Source of the DNA: Sphingopyxis sp. JAI108
Lineage (GTDB): Bacteria; Pseudomonadota; Alphaproteobacteria; Sphingomonadales; Sphingomonadaceae
Assembly (NCBI RefSeq): GCF_013410105.1
Contig: NZ_JACCCJ010000001.1
Span: 1 to 64,000, forward strand
Direction of reading: 5' to 3'
DNA: 64,000 nucleotides
A program made the position numbers and the translations under genes. Of the stretch, positions 46,293 through 57,182 are shown one piece after another. How positions within the stretch are numbered: position 1 is the first letter of the stretch; every line of letters begins with the position of its first letter. Below the pieces are notes generated by a model. That model was not told where the DNA came from, made no database searches, and was given only the letters and a program-made list of their open reading frames with translations.

Positions 46293-47399
46293 CTATTGAG
46301 CTTTGAGTCCTCTAAGGGCTTTCAAAATCTTCATCCCTGCTTGAAATTCAATTGAACTTCCTGAGTATCGAGATTCATATAGCCCCTGCAGATTGGACGG
46401 CAAAGTTACACCATCCTCAACCACAAGGATAAAGCGACCCTTATAGAGTGCCATTGCCGCGCCTATCTCAATTAGGACATTAGAATTAATTTGAGGGTGT
46501 TTTTTTCCTTCGTCGTCAGTAAGGACGCCTTCAGATCCAACGTGTATGACGGCCGCGCTGCAGCTGCGCATGTCGTCCATTACTTTATCGGGTATCGGTT
46601 TCGCGGTGGTTTCTGTTCGTGTCGATATAATAGGTTCAAATCCACCAAGCTCGACGACTTCTTTGATTTGGTCCAAGATGCCTTGGTTTTTGCCGTGAGT
46701 GATAAAAACCCTGCTGTTAGGAGCTGGGCTTATTGTCACGATGTCGGATTGCGGCGCAGGTGCTCGCTCATCCCGGTTCTCGTCTTGGCGCTCTCCGTAC
46801 TCTTCGTCATCGACCTGCAAATCGGTTTCGCCTGATCGGAGCTTGGCTTGGCTAGGAGAAGGGGCGTCGAGCGAAACAAATGGACCCGTCTTAGTCTGTT
46901 TGATGAAACCGACGAAATCGCCGTTGCGCTTTAAAAGGGCGACGAGGCCATCAATCCGATCTTTGGGGAGGCCTTTGCTAACCAGTACATTCCCGGCAAT
47001 GTCGTCACGGGGAAATTTTGCTCGATCGTAATTGCGATAAAAATCCCCAAGAAGACGAGGTTTTAATGCTGCTTCCTGCAAGGCGACTAGGTCATCTCCT
47101 TCGGAAGTAGGCGCCACTATGCGACGTCCTAAGTCTGTAAGAAGTATCTCGCTAGCGTTATAGCCGCCTTCGGTAAGGCCATACGCAATAGAGGCGCCAC
47201 AAAGGTTACGCCATCCGCCACTTGTCGGACTGAGATCTAGCGCCATTGCTACGTTGTGCGGCGCAGCGCCCTTACCCGCGTAGTTGTCCCAGAGACCACG
47301 CGCGATGCGAAGTGCTTCTTCTAAGCTGATATTTGGGAAGTCTGCTTGGCTGATTCTTGAACGTTTTGCCGCTTCGCTGGCCGTCTCCGCTTTAGGCAT
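46293..47399 (-). CDS. TIR-like (PF10137-type) protein with N-terminal winged-helix-like domain
   Basis: A 368-residue protein. The N-terminal half (21-175) resembles the winged-helix module found on such proteins: SLEEALRIARGLWDNYAGKG, PTSGGWRNLCGASIAYGL, ILLTDLGRRIVAP. An acidic linker (190-220) follows, then a TIR-like nucleotide-binding domain (229-360): RVFITHGKN, ELGGFEPIIST, AAVIHVGSEG and NVLIEIGAAMALYKG, with Glu311 as the likely catalytic acid. PF10137-type domains include NAD+-cleaving CBASS effectors (Cap12). It is the first gene of a two-gene operon with the SIR2-like protein and has a similarly low GC content. I infer a role in phage defence; ligand and trigger are unknown. Confidence 0.88.
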   Translation of the reverse strand: MPKAETASEAAKRSRISQADFPNISLEEALRIARGLWDNYAGKGAAPHNVAMALDLSPTSGGWRNLCGASIAYGLTEGGYNASEILLTDLGRRIVAPTSEGDDLVALQEAALKPRLLGDFYRNYDRAKFPRDDIAGNVLVSKGLPKDRIDGLVALLKRNGDFVGFIKQTKTGPFVSLDAPSPSQAKLRSGETDLQVDDEEYGERQDENRDERAPAPQSDIVTISPAPNSRVFITHGKNQGILDQIKEVVELGGFEPIISTRTETTAKPIPDKVMDDMRSCSAAVIHVGSEGVLTDDEGKKHPQINSNVLIEIGAAMALYKGRFILVVEDGVTLPSNLQGLYESRYSGSSIEFQAGMKILKALRGLKAQ

Positions 47400-47480
47400 G
47401 ACCCTACCCCTTCGTTGCTCAATGAGAACAAAGTAGGATTTTTGCGCGGCCGTTTCTAGGCTTATTTGATCACGTCGCTC

Positions 47481-47544
47481 TGAATCTTCTGTGTGGTTGG
47501 TTTAGAGTTATGATTTTATTGTCTAAATAAATTCAGAAGATTCA
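47481..47544. repeat. Perfect 11-bp inverted repeat upstream of the TIR-SIR2 operon
   Basis: TGAATCTTCTG (47481-47491) and CAGAAGATTCA (47534-47544) flank 42 AT-rich bases. They lie 82 bp before the TIR-like gene and about 50 bp from the thiC stop. They could be an operator pair, a structured RNA or the remains of a mobile-element end. Confidence 0.55.
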
Positions 47545-47594
47545 TTTTCCTCACCCCAGTTTTGCTTGAGCGGTGATTGGAGCGCTTCCTCGCC

Positions 47595-49718
<2,124 letters not shown>

Positions 49719-49720
49719 TT

Positions 49721-50161
49721 ATGCGGATCATGGCGGCGGTTCTATCGGTCCTGCTGGTGGCGGCGAGCCCGGCGGCGACGGTCGACGATCTCGGCTGGCT
49801 CGCGGGTGACTGGGCGAGCGAGGCCGACGGGCGCTGGACCGAGGAAAGCTGGGCGCCCGCGCGCGGCGGGGTGATGCTGGGGCACAGCCGCTCGGGGCGC
49901 GACGAGGCATTGCGCGAGTTCGAATTTCTGCGCATCGCGCGGGGCGACGACGGCGCGCTCGCCTATATCGCGATGCCGCAGGGCGGGGCGCCGGTCGTGT
50001 TCCGGCTGGTGCGGCAGGAGGGTACAAGCGCGACCTTCGAGAACGCCGCGCATGATTATCCGCAGCGCATCGCCTATGTTCGGAGCGGCGACACGCTGAC
50101 CGCGACGATCTCGGCGATCGACGGGTCGAAGCCGCGTAGCTGGAGCTATCGGCGGCGCTGA
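49721..50161 (+). CDS. Exported DUF6265-like protein
   Basis: A 146-residue protein with an N-terminal signal peptide (MRIMAAVLSVLLVAASPAA) and a small beta-barrel-like domain: DDLGWLAGDWASEADGRWTEE, GGVMLGHSR and TFENAAHDYPQRIAYV. Such proteins occur next to YafY/WYL regulators in sphingomonads. The stop overlaps the WYL gene start by one base, so they are coupled. Function is unknown. Confidence 0.8.
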   Translation: MRIMAAVLSVLLVAASPAATVDDLGWLAGDWASEADGRWTEESWAPARGGVMLGHSRSGRDEALREFEFLRIARGDDGALAYIAMPQGGAPVVFRLVRQEGTSATFENAAHDYPQRIAYVRSGDTLTATISAIDGSKPRSWSYRRR

Positions 50162-50853
50162 TGGACAAGACGGGACGGTTGTTCGCGATCATCGACGGGC
50201 TGCGCCGGCGGCGGCGGCCGGTGACGGCGGAGGTGCTGGCCGAGGAGCAGGGCGTGTCGGTGCGCACCCTCTATCGCGACATCCAGGCGCTGATCGCCCT
50301 GGGCGCGCCGATCGAGGGGGCGGCGGGGGTCGGCTATGTGCTGCGCCCCGGATTTTTCCTGCCGCCGCTGATGTTCACCGCCGACGAGCTGGAGGCGCTC
50401 GTGCTCGGCGCGCGCTGGGTCGAGGGGCGGCAGGACGGATCGCTGTCGCGCGCCGCGGGGCTGGCGCTCGCCAAGATCGCGGCGGCGAGCCCCGACGAAC
50501 TCAAGCAGCGGATCGACGAGGCGGGGCTGTGGCCGGTGAACAGCCAGTGGCGCGAGAGCGATGCGCCCCTGCTCGCGACGGTGCGCGATGCGATGCGCGC
50601 GGAGAAGGTGCTGCACATCGACTATGCCGACGAGCGCGGCAAGGCGACGGCCCGCGCGATCTGGCCCGCGGCGCTCGCCTATTATGAGGAGAAGCAGATC
50701 ATCGCGGCCTGGTGCCTGCTGCGGCAGGATTACCGCAGCTTTCGCATCGACCGCATCGCCGCGGCGCGGATCGGCGACGAGGGGTTCGGGCGGCGGCGCG
50801 CGGTGCTGATGGCCGACTGGTGGCGGCGCAACGGCTGGGACGACGCCTCCTGA
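50161..50853 (+). CDS. YafY-type WYL domain transcriptional regulator
   Basis: 230 residues: an HTH-11 DNA-binding domain (about 6-60, VTAEVLAEEQGVSVRTLYRD) and a C-terminal WYL domain (about 130-205, RDAMRAEKVLHIDYADERGK and QIIAAWCLLRQDYRSFRIDRI). WYL domains bind nucleic acid or nucleotide ligands and regulate stress or DNA-damage genes. It is followed by a GFA-family gene (50935), a frequent neighbour of YafY regulators. Confidence 0.93.
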   Translation: MDKTGRLFAIIDGLRRRRRPVTAEVLAEEQGVSVRTLYRDIQALIALGAPIEGAAGVGYVLRPGFFLPPLMFTADELEALVLGARWVEGRQDGSLSRAAGLALAKIAAASPDELKQRIDEAGLWPVNSQWRESDAPLLATVRDAMRAEKVLHIDYADERGKATARAIWPAALAYYEEKQIIAAWCLLRQDYRSFRIDRIAAARIGDEGFGRRRAVLMADWWRRNGWDDAS

Positions 50854-50934
50854 CATGATCCGTCAGGGGGGTGGGCTATCCCCTTCGGGAGAGCGGCGCC
50901 GGCGGACGGCGCGCACCCGACCGGAGGATAGGAA

Positions 50935-51339
50935 ATGCTGAAAACCCATCATGGTTCGTGCCACTGCGGCGCCGTCAAGTTCGAGGCCGACATCGACCTC
51001 GAGGCGGGGACGGGCAAATGCAATTGTTCGATCTGTACCAAGAAGCGGGGCTGGAACGCGCAGATCAAGCCCGAGGCATTTCGCCTGCTGACCGATCCCG
51101 CGGCGCTGTCCGACTATCAGTTCGGGTCGAACAGCGCGCATCATGTCTTTTGCAAGGCGTGCGGGGTGTCGGCGTTCGGTCATGGCTATGTCGAGGAGAT
51201 CGGCGGCGCCTATGTTTCGGTGTCGATCGCGTGCCTCGACGATCTGACTCCGGCCGAAATGGCGGCGCTGCCCGTGACCCATATGGACGGCGCGGGCAAT
51301 AATTGGTGGAACCCGCCCGCCGTCACCGCGCATATGTGA
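50935..51339 (+). CDS. GFA/CENP-V-family zinc protein
   Basis: A 134-residue Mss4-like zinc-binding protein. Cysteine pairs are in HGSCHCGAVKF, GKCNCSICTKKRG and FCKACGVSAFG. The name comes from glutathione-dependent formaldehyde-activating enzyme, but most members have no proven reaction. A second member lies at 52216. It has a good GGAG site and may be regulated by the WYL protein upstream. Confidence 0.9.
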   Translation: MLKTHHGSCHCGAVKFEADIDLEAGTGKCNCSICTKKRGWNAQIKPEAFRLLTDPAALSDYQFGSNSAHHVFCKACGVSAFGHGYVEEIGGAYVSVSIACLDDLTPAEMAALPVTHMDGAGNNWWNPPAVTAHM

Positions 51340-51383
51340 GGGGGCGCGGCTGGTTTGCTGAAGCGTCGGCTTCGGGGTGGGGA

Positions 51384-51415
51384 TCGTCGTTCCCGCTTTC
51401 GCGGGAATGACGAAG
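51384..51415. repeat. REP-like single hairpin
   Basis: TCGTCGTTCCCGCTTTCGCG followed by GGAATGACGAAG, an inverted repeat of the same family as 28031-28114. Confidence 0.75.
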
Positions 51416-51460
51416 CAAGAAGTAGAACAGCAGCTTCCGGTCGATAACGGACACCCCGAC

Positions 51461-51490
51461 GAAAAAGGGCGGCCCCGCGGGACCGCCCTT
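51461..51490 (-). terminator. Intrinsic terminator after rplT
   Basis: Arms AAGGGCGGCCCC and GGGACCGCCCTT form a stem with one mismatch. On the minus strand it is followed by TTTTTC, consistent with termination of the rpmI-rplT operon. Confidence 0.85.
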
Positions 51491-51515
51491 GTTTCGTTCG
51501 TCCTGGCTGAAAGCG

Positions 51516-51881
51516 TCAGGCTGCCTTGGGCAGCGCCGCCTTCGCCTGCGCGATGATCGCGGTGAATACGCCGCCTTCGTTCATCGCGAGGTCCGCCATG
51601 ACCTTGCGGTCGAGTTCGATTCCGGCGAGCTTCACGCCGTGCATGAACTGCGAATAGGTCAGGCCTTCGGCGCGAACCGCGGCGTTGATGCGCTGGATCC
51701 ACAGGGCGCGGAAGCTCCGCTTCTTTACCTTGCGGTCGCGGTAAGCATATTGGCCCGCCTTTTCGACGGCCTGCTTGGCGATGCGGATCGTGTTCTTGCG
51801 ACGGCCATAATAGCCCTTCGCCTGATCCAATACGCGCTTGTGCTTGGCGCGCGTGGTGACGCCGCGTTTGATGCGTGACAT
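51516..51881 (-). CDS. rplT: Ribosomal protein bL20
   Basis: A 121-residue 50S protein binding 23S rRNA early in assembly. Its classical N-terminus is present ([21 protein letters not shown], then [10 protein letters not shown]). It is cotranscribed with rpmI 13 bases upstream. infC, the usual first gene of this operon, is absent from the window; a GFA-family gene sits upstream instead. Confidence 0.98.
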   Translation of the reverse strand: MSRIKRGVTTRAKHKRVLDQAKGYYGRRKNTIRIAKQAVEKAGQYAYRDRKVKKRSFRALWIQRINAAVRAEGLTYSQFMHGVKLAGIELDRKVMADLAMNEGGVFTAIIAQAKAALPKAA

Positions 51882-51894
51882 GGTCTAGCGCTCC

Positions 51895-52098
51895 TTACTT
51901 CAGGCCGTAGGGCGCCCAGAGGCGCACATGGGCCGCGTCCGAATCGCTGAGCACGCTGGTGCCGCGGTTGGTGCGGATATATTTCGAGTTGTGCGACATC
52001 AGGCGGTGGCGCTTGCCGGCGACGCCGTGCTTCACCTTGCCCGAGGCGGTGAATTTGAAGCGTTTCTTCACACCGCTCTTGGTCTTCATCTTGGGCAT
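51895..52098 (-). CDS. rpmI: Ribosomal protein bL35
   Basis: A 67-residue basic 50S protein ([20 protein letters not shown]). The ATG at 52098 is preceded by AAGGAG. The leader contains a hairpin (52129-52155) that could be a control site for L20 autoregulation. Confidence 0.96.
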   Translation of the reverse strand: MPKMKTKSGVKKRFKFTASGKVKHGVAGKRHRLMSHNSKYIRTNRGTSVLSDSDAAHVRLWAPYGLK

Positions 52099-52128
52099 TT
52101 TGGTCTCCTTTGAAGTCCGTTTGCGTAT

Positions 52129-52155
52129 CGGCCTGGCAGCCCTTTCAGCCAGCCG
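52129..52155 (-). other. Leader hairpin upstream of rpmI
   Basis: CGGCTGGC / GCCAGGCCG with one bulge and a ten-base loop lies 31 bases before the rpmI start. Bacterial rpmI-rplT leaders are often bound by L20, but no family-specific match can be shown here. Confidence 0.35.
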
Positions 52156-52215
52156 ACACAATCGGAAGCGGGGCGCTTAGGGGGATTCGCCCGGAAATGC
52201 AAGCTTGGAAGCCGA

Positions 52216-52566
52216 TTAAAAGCTCGCGCCGTCGACCTTCTGGATCTGGAGCGCGTCGAGATCGGCATCGGGCACGCAGCGCAGGTTCACCGCGGCCATC
52301 TTTGCGCCGTCGGGGGCGATGCCGACCGAAAAACTCTGGCAGCCGCAGTCGGAGCAGAGTTGATGGTCGATATTATGCTTGTTGAACTTGTACGACGCGA
52401 GCTTGTCACTGCCGCTCTCCAGACGAAACCGGTCGATCGGCACGAAGGTCAGCAGGAAGCCCTTGCGCCGGCAATGCGAGCAGTTGCAACTCATCGCCGT
52501 GTCGGGAATGTCGCCCTCGACCGTATAGGTCACCGCGCCGCAATGGCAGCTGCCTTCATAAGCCAT
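52216..52566 (-). CDS. Second GFA/CENP-V-family zinc protein
   Basis: A 116-residue protein with the same zinc fold as the gene at 50935: GSCHCGAVTYTVEGDIP, SCNCSHCRRKGF, and LCSDCGCQSF. It lies between rpmI and hisN on the same strand. No reaction is known for this branch. Confidence 0.9.
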   Translation of the reverse strand: MAYEGSCHCGAVTYTVEGDIPDTAMSCNCSHCRRKGFLLTFVPIDRFRLESGSDKLASYKFNKHNIDHQLCSDCGCQSFSVGIAPDGAKMAAVNLRCVPDADLDALQIQKVDGASF

Positions 52567-52583
52567 GTCCGTTCCTCCCCTTG

Positions 52584-53366
52584 TCAGTGGTGGCAGGCGA
52601 GTCCTTCGATCACATCCTCGAGCCGCGCCGGATCGCCCAGTGCGATGACATGGCCCGCGCTCTCGCTATGCAGCGGGTCGCCGTTCCAGTCGCACATCGT
52701 CCCGCCCGCACCCTCGACGATCGGCACGAGCGCGGCGAAGTCGTGGAGCTTCAGCCCCGCTTCGACGACGAGGTCGATATGGCCGCTCGCGAGCAGGCCA
52801 TAGTTGTAGCAGTCGCCGCCGAAGAGCATCCGCTTGTGCGACGTCTTTGCCGCGAGCGCCATGAAATGCTCGCCGTCATGGTCGCTGAAATATTGCGGGC
52901 CGGTCGTCGCGAGAACGGCGTCGGACAGGCTGCGGCAGGCGCGCGTTGTCGCGGGCACGCCACTGAACAAGGTCGGATGCCCCGTTGCGCCGACCCAGCG
53001 CTCGCCCGAGATCGGCTGGTCGATGATCCCGATCAGCGGCCAGCCATCCTGCAGCAGCGCGATCAGCGTGCCGAAGATCGGGCGGCCGGCCATGAAGCTG
53101 ACCGTGCCGTCGATCGGGTCGAGCACCCATTGGCGCGCGGCCTCGGGACGCTCGGCGCCATATTCCTCGCCGATGATGCCGTCGCGCGGCGCCTCGGCAT
53201 CGAGCAGGCGGCGCATCGCGGCTTCGGCGGCGCGGTCGGCTTCGGTCACCGGGGACGCGTCAGCCTTGGCTTCGTGGGCCCAGTGCGAACGAAAAAGCGG
53301 GCGAATCGCTTCGCCCGCGGCGTCGGCGAGGCGGTTGGCGAGAGCAAGGTCAGAGGTAATCGACAT
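52584..53366 (-). CDS. hisN: HisN-type histidinol-phosphatase (inositol monophosphatase family)
   Basis: A 260-residue Mg-dependent phosphatase. The metal-site motifs are GEEYG (66-70) and DPIDGT (83-88), and a C-terminal segment GDCYNYGLLASGHIDLVVEA matches the HisN branch that dephosphorylates histidinol phosphate in many alphaproteobacteria lacking a HisB-type phosphatase. Inositol phosphatase activity cannot be excluded. No other his genes are near. Confidence 0.9.
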   Translation of the reverse strand: MSITSDLALANRLADAAGEAIRPLFRSHWAHEAKADASPVTEADRAAEAAMRRLLDAEAPRDGIIGEEYGAERPEAARQWVLDPIDGTVSFMAGRPIFGTLIALLQDGWPLIGIIDQPISGERWVGATGHPTLFSGVPATTRACRSLSDAVLATTGPQYFSDHDGEHFMALAAKTSHKRMLFGGDCYNYGLLASGHIDLVVEAGLKLHDFAALVPIVEGAGGTMCDWNGDPLHSESAGHVIALGDPARLEDVIEGLACHH

Positions 53367-53444
53367 CGCCCCCCGCTAGCCCAGCCCGGCCCGCGCCGCC
53401 AGTCCGCAGCGCACATATCGCGCCCTTCGGTACGTCATTATATC

Positions 53445-53476
53445 GATTTTACAATATTCATATAAACTGTAAAATC
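53445..53476. promoter_or_regulatory. TetR-type operator upstream of the TetR gene
   Basis: Perfect inverted arms GATTTTACA (53445-53453) and TGTAAAATC (53468-53476), 14 bases apart, end six bases before the TetR start. The position suggests autorepression, and the same site lies in the hisN upstream region. Confidence 0.7.
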
Positions 53477-53482
53477 ACGCCG

Positions 53483-54025
53483 ATGCCGGGCGAGTTTCCT
53501 CTCGATGCGATCGTCGCGACCTTCGCGCGCTATGGGCTGCGCAAGGCATCGATGGAGGATATCGCCGCCGCGCTCGGCGTCTCGCGGCAGGCGCTTTATC
53601 TGCGCTACGGATCGAAGGGTGCGTTGATCGGCTGGGCGACGAAGGCGCTGATCGACGCGTCGCTCGCCGCCGCGCTCGCGAGCATCGAACAGCCGGCGAA
53701 AACGCTCGCCGACCGACTGGTCGATGCGCTCGACGCGTGGGTGGGGCGGCATATGGCGGCGCTCCATGCCTCGCCGCATGGCGCCGAGATCGTCGCCATG
53801 CTCCAGCGCGATCCGTCCGATGCGGTGCGCACCGCCGAACGCCGGCTGGTCGCCGCGATAGCCGAGGCGATCCGCCTGAGCGGCCCGGGATCGGCGGTCG
53901 CGCGCGCGGGCAGCATGGCGCAGGCCCTATGCTGGACGGCGCGCGGGCTCGTCCACGCCGTGCCCGACCATGCGAGTTTCCGGAGGCAGATGGAGCATAT
54001 CGTCGGCGCGCTCGTCGCGCGCTGA
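53483..54025 (+). CDS. TetR-family regulator
   Basis: A 180-residue TetR protein. The DNA-binding domain occupies residues 5-50 (ATFARYGLRKASMEDIAAALG, VSRQALYLRYGSKGALIGWA). The ligand-binding half is Ala/Arg-rich with no recognised partner. A perfect palindromic operator lies immediately upstream. The neighbouring gene is prs on the opposite strand, separated by 4 bases, so the regulated genes are not obvious except itself. Confidence 0.93.
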   Translation: MPGEFPLDAIVATFARYGLRKASMEDIAAALGVSRQALYLRYGSKGALIGWATKALIDASLAAALASIEQPAKTLADRLVDALDAWVGRHMAALHASPHGAEIVAMLQRDPSDAVRTAERRLVAAIAEAIRLSGPGSAVARAGSMAQALCWTARGLVHAVPDHASFRRQMEHIVGALVAR

Positions 54026-54029
54026 CGCA

Positions 54030-54965
54030 TCAGTCGAAGAGCGAGGAGACGCTCGTTTCGTCGGCGATGCGCTTGATCGCTTCGCCGAGCAAGGGCGCGA
54101 CGGTGAGCGCGCGGACCTTGCCGCTGTCGTTCACCGCGTCGGTCGGCTGGATCGAATCGGTGATGACGAGCTCGGTGAGTTCGCTCGCATCGACGCGCGC
54201 GACCGCGCCGCCCGACAGCACGCCGTGCGTGCAATAGGCGACAACACCCTCGGCGCCCGCGGCTTTCAGCGCGGCGGCGGCGTTGCAGAGCGTGCCCGCC
54301 GAATCGACGATATCGTCGATCAGGATGCAGAAGCGGCCCGAAACGTCACCGATGATGTTCATCACTTCCGATTCGCCCGCGCGCTCGCGGCGCTTGTCGA
54401 CGATCGCGAGCGGGGCGTTGTCGAGGCGCTTCGCCAGCGCGCGTGCGCGCACCACGCCGCCGACGTCGGGCGAGACGACCATCAGATTCTTGCCGCCGAA
54501 GCGCGCCTGGATGTCGGCGCTCATCACCGGCGCAGCATAGAGATTGTCGGTCGGGATGTCGAAGAAGCCCTGGATCTGCCCGGCGTGCAGGTCGATCGCG
54601 AGGACGCGATCGGCACCCGAGGTGGTGATCAGGTTCGCGACGAGCTTCGCCGAGATCGGCGTGCGCGGGCCGGGCTTGCGGTCCTGGCGGGCATAGCCAA
54701 AATAGGGGACGACCGCGGTGATGCGCTTCGCCGAGGCGCGGCGCAGCGCGTCGTTGATGATGAGCAATTCCATCAGATTGTCGTTCGCGGGGAAGTTCGT
54801 CGGCTGGACGACGAAGACGTCCTGGCCGCGGACATTCTCGTGAATTTCGACGAACACCTCTTCGTCGGCGAAGCGGCGCACGCTCGTGTCGGTCAGCGGC
54901 AGTTCGAGATAGTCCGCGATCGCACGGGCCAGCGGCAGGTTGCTGTTGCCGGAGATGAGTTTCAT
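54030..54965 (-). CDS. prs: Ribose-phosphate pyrophosphokinase
   Basis: Makes PRPP from ribose 5-phosphate and ATP for purine, pyrimidine, histidine and NAD synthesis. The 311-residue protein begins [13 protein letters not shown] and has the metal/ribose motifs [34 protein letters not shown] and the PRPP loop [11 protein letters not shown]. The ATG at 54965 gives the canonical N-terminus; a longer frame upstream is not needed. It diverges from nadE. Confidence 0.97.
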   Translation of the reverse strand: MKLISGNSNLPLARAIADYLELPLTDTSVRRFADEEVFVEIHENVRGQDVFVVQPTNFPANDNLMELLIINDALRRASAKRITAVVPYFGYARQDRKPGPRTPISAKLVANLITTSGADRVLAIDLHAGQIQGFFDIPTDNLYAAPVMSADIQARFGGKNLMVVSPDVGGVVRARALAKRLDNAPLAIVDKRRERAGESEVMNIIGDVSGRFCILIDDIVDSAGTLCNAAAALKAAGAEGVVAYCTHGVLSGGAVARVDASELTELVITDSIQPTDAVNDSGKVRALTVAPLLGEAIKRIADETSVSSLFD

Positions 54966-55089
54966 GGCGTGCAAGGCCCTTTCGCGCGGGTGGGATTGCG
55001 CGCCCCTTAGCCACCCTGGGCGGAGAGGGGAAGGGTCTAGTTGCTTCGCCGCCATTGCCCCGGCGCCGCGGGCGGAATATGGGCAAGGC

Positions 55090-56757
55090 ATGACCTCGCC
55101 CGAAACGCTTACCATCGTCCTTTCGCAGATGACGCAGGCGGTCGGCGATCTTGCCGCCAATGCCGATGCGATGCGTAGCGTTCGCGCGCGGCATAAGGAC
55201 GCCGACCTGATCCTCTACCCCGAGTTCCAGCTGATCGGCTATCCGCCCGAGGATCTGGTGCTCAAACCCGCGCTCGCCGAGCGCGCGGCGAAGCTGCTCG
55301 CCGATCTGGCGGCGGAAACCGCTGATGGGGGCCCGGCGATGCTCGTCGGGTCGGTTGAGCGGGAGGGGGAAGCGCTCTATAATATCGTCGCCTTGCTCGA
55401 TGACGGCAAAATCGTCGCGACGCGGCGCAAGCATGAACTGCCCAATTACGGCACCTTCGACGAAAAGCGCATCTTCGCGCCGGGGCCGTTGCCCGACGTC
55501 GTCGAATGGCGCGGGGTGAAGCTCGGGCTGCCGATCTGCGAAGATGGCTGGCTGCCGAAGGTGAGCTCACATCTTGCCGCGCAGGGCGCCGAGCTGCTGA
55601 TATCGGTCAACGGCAGCCCCTATGAGATCGACAAGGACGAGCGCCGCCTTGCCCAAGTCTTCGCGAGCCGCGTCGCCGAAACGAAGCTGCCGCTGATCTT
55701 CCTCAACCGCATCGGCGGGCAGGACGAGCTGGTGTTCGACGGCTGCTCCTTCGTCCTCAACGACGATGGATCGACCGCGCACCGGCTGACCGACTGGGAG
55801 AGCGAGGAGCGCGTCACGCGCTGGACGAATGCGGGCGACGGGCGCTGGACCTGCGAACCCGGTGCGATCGCCGAATGGGAAGTGCACCCCGCCGACATCT
55901 ATAGCGCGATGATCCTCAGCTTGCGCGACTATGTCGAACGCAATCGCTTTCCCGGCGTCGTGCTCGGCCTGTCGGGCGGGATCGATTCGGCGATCTGCGC
56001 CGCGATCGCCGCCGATGCGCTGGGCCCCGACAAGGTCTGGTGCGTGATGCTGCCGAGTCGCTTTACCAGCGAAGAGAGCCTCGACGATGCGGCCGGATGC
56101 GCGCGCATGATCGGGTGCAGGCTCGACACGATCCCGATCGTTCCCGCAGTCGAGGCGTTCGACGTGATGCTTGCCGGCAGCTTCGCCGACAAGCAGGTCG
56201 ACATCACCGAAGAGAATGTCCAGTCGCGCATCCGCGGTGTGACGCTGATGGCGCTCAGCAACAAATTCGGCCCGATGCTGCTGACAACGGGCAACAAGAG
56301 CGAGATGAGCGTCGGCTATGCGACCATCTATGGCGACATGGCGGGCGGCTACAACCCGCTGAAGGACGCGTACAAGATGACGGTCTTTGCGATCGCGAAG
56401 TGGCGCAACGAAAATGTCCCGCGCCTGTCGCGCAACCCGGTCACGCCGGTGATGCCCGACAATATCGTCACCAAGCCGCCGAGCGCCGAGTTGCGCCCCG
56501 ACCAGAAGGACGAGGACAGCCTGCCGCCCTACGCCGATCTCGACCGGATGCTCCATATGCTCGTCGAAGAGGAAGCGAGCGTCGATGATGTCGTGGCGAA
56601 ATATGGTTTCGATCGCGACGCCGTGGCGCGGATCGAGCGCCTCCTGATGCTCGCCGAATATAAGCGACGCCAGGCGCCGCCGGGGGTCAAATTGTCGACG
56701 CGCAATTTCGGGCGCGACCGGCGCTATCCGATCACGCACGGGTTTCGGACTGCATGA
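55090..56757 (+). CDS. nadE: Glutamine-dependent NAD+ synthetase
   Basis: A two-domain enzyme of 555 residues that makes NAD+ from deamido-NAD. The N-terminal nitrilase-type glutaminase has Glu45 ([14 protein letters not shown]), Lys114 ([13 protein letters not shown]) and the nucleophile Cys150 ([10 protein letters not shown]). The C-terminal ATP-PPi synthetase has SGGIDSA (about 294-302). The start at 55090 begins MTSPETL. NAD supply may matter to the two NAD-consuming proteins of the defence-like island, but there is no direct link in the DNA. It is coupled to the small gene that follows. Confidence 0.97.
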   Translation: MTSPETLTIVLSQMTQAVGDLAANADAMRSVRARHKDADLILYPEFQLIGYPPEDLVLKPALAERAAKLLADLAAETADGGPAMLVGSVEREGEALYNIVALLDDGKIVATRRKHELPNYGTFDEKRIFAPGPLPDVVEWRGVKLGLPICEDGWLPKVSSHLAAQGAELLISVNGSPYEIDKDERRLAQVFASRVAETKLPLIFLNRIGGQDELVFDGCSFVLNDDGSTAHRLTDWESEERVTRWTNAGDGRWTCEPGAIAEWEVHPADIYSAMILSLRDYVERNRFPGVVLGLSGGIDSAICAAIAADALGPDKVWCVMLPSRFTSEESLDDAAGCARMIGCRLDTIPIVPAVEAFDVMLAGSFADKQVDITEENVQSRIRGVTLMALSNKFGPMLLTTGNKSEMSVGYATIYGDMAGGYNPLKDAYKMTVFAIAKWRNENVPRLSRNPVTPVMPDNIVTKPPSAELRPDQKDEDSLPPYADLDRMLHMLVEEEASVDDVVAKYGFDRDAVARIERLLMLAEYKRRQAPPGVKLSTRNFGRDRRYPITHGFRTA

Positions 56758-57182
56758 TCGCCGCACTCTTGCTCCTGTTTCTGGCCGAGCCGGAAACCGC
56801 CCCCGAGCGCTCCTGCGAATATTGTGCAGCAATCTTCGCTGACGTTCGTCTCAATGCGATGATCGGGAACGGCAATGTGGAGGTGAGCACGGAGTGGGCC
56901 ATGGGCCGTAACGGCGATGATGTCGTGATCCAGGTTGAGGATATGTCTTGCCCTGACGGACGAAAAAGCAAGACGTGCAGCTTCACGCTACGCCGGATGC
57001 TGACCCGCAACGGCGTCGCGGTAACCGATCCGGCCTTACCCGAACGCCTGCGTTGTATCGCCATATTGAAATGGGTGGAGGCTCGCGATGGAGCCGGATG
57101 GGGTGTCAAACATGATCCTCCGCGCCGCATCGGTCATTCGCGCACATCAATGACCTGCCGGCGCCCAAGAGAAACATCATGA
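56754..57182 (+). CDS. Hypothetical protein between nadE and gltX
   Basis: A 142-residue protein with a short hydrophobic N-terminus ([12 protein letters not shown]) and cysteines in SCEYCAAIF, SCPDGRKSKTCS and others; probably exported or membrane-attached. The ATG overlaps the nadE stop and the end overlaps the gltX start by 4 bases, which supports the gene. The family is unknown. Its base composition is slightly lower in GC than its neighbours. Confidence 0.68.
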   Translation: MIAALLLLFLAEPETAPERSCEYCAAIFADVRLNAMIGNGNVEVSTEWAMGRNGDDVVIQVEDMSCPDGRKSKTCSFTLRRMLTRNGVAVTDPALPERLRCIAILKWVEARDGAGWGVKHDPPRRIGHSRTSMTCRRPRETS

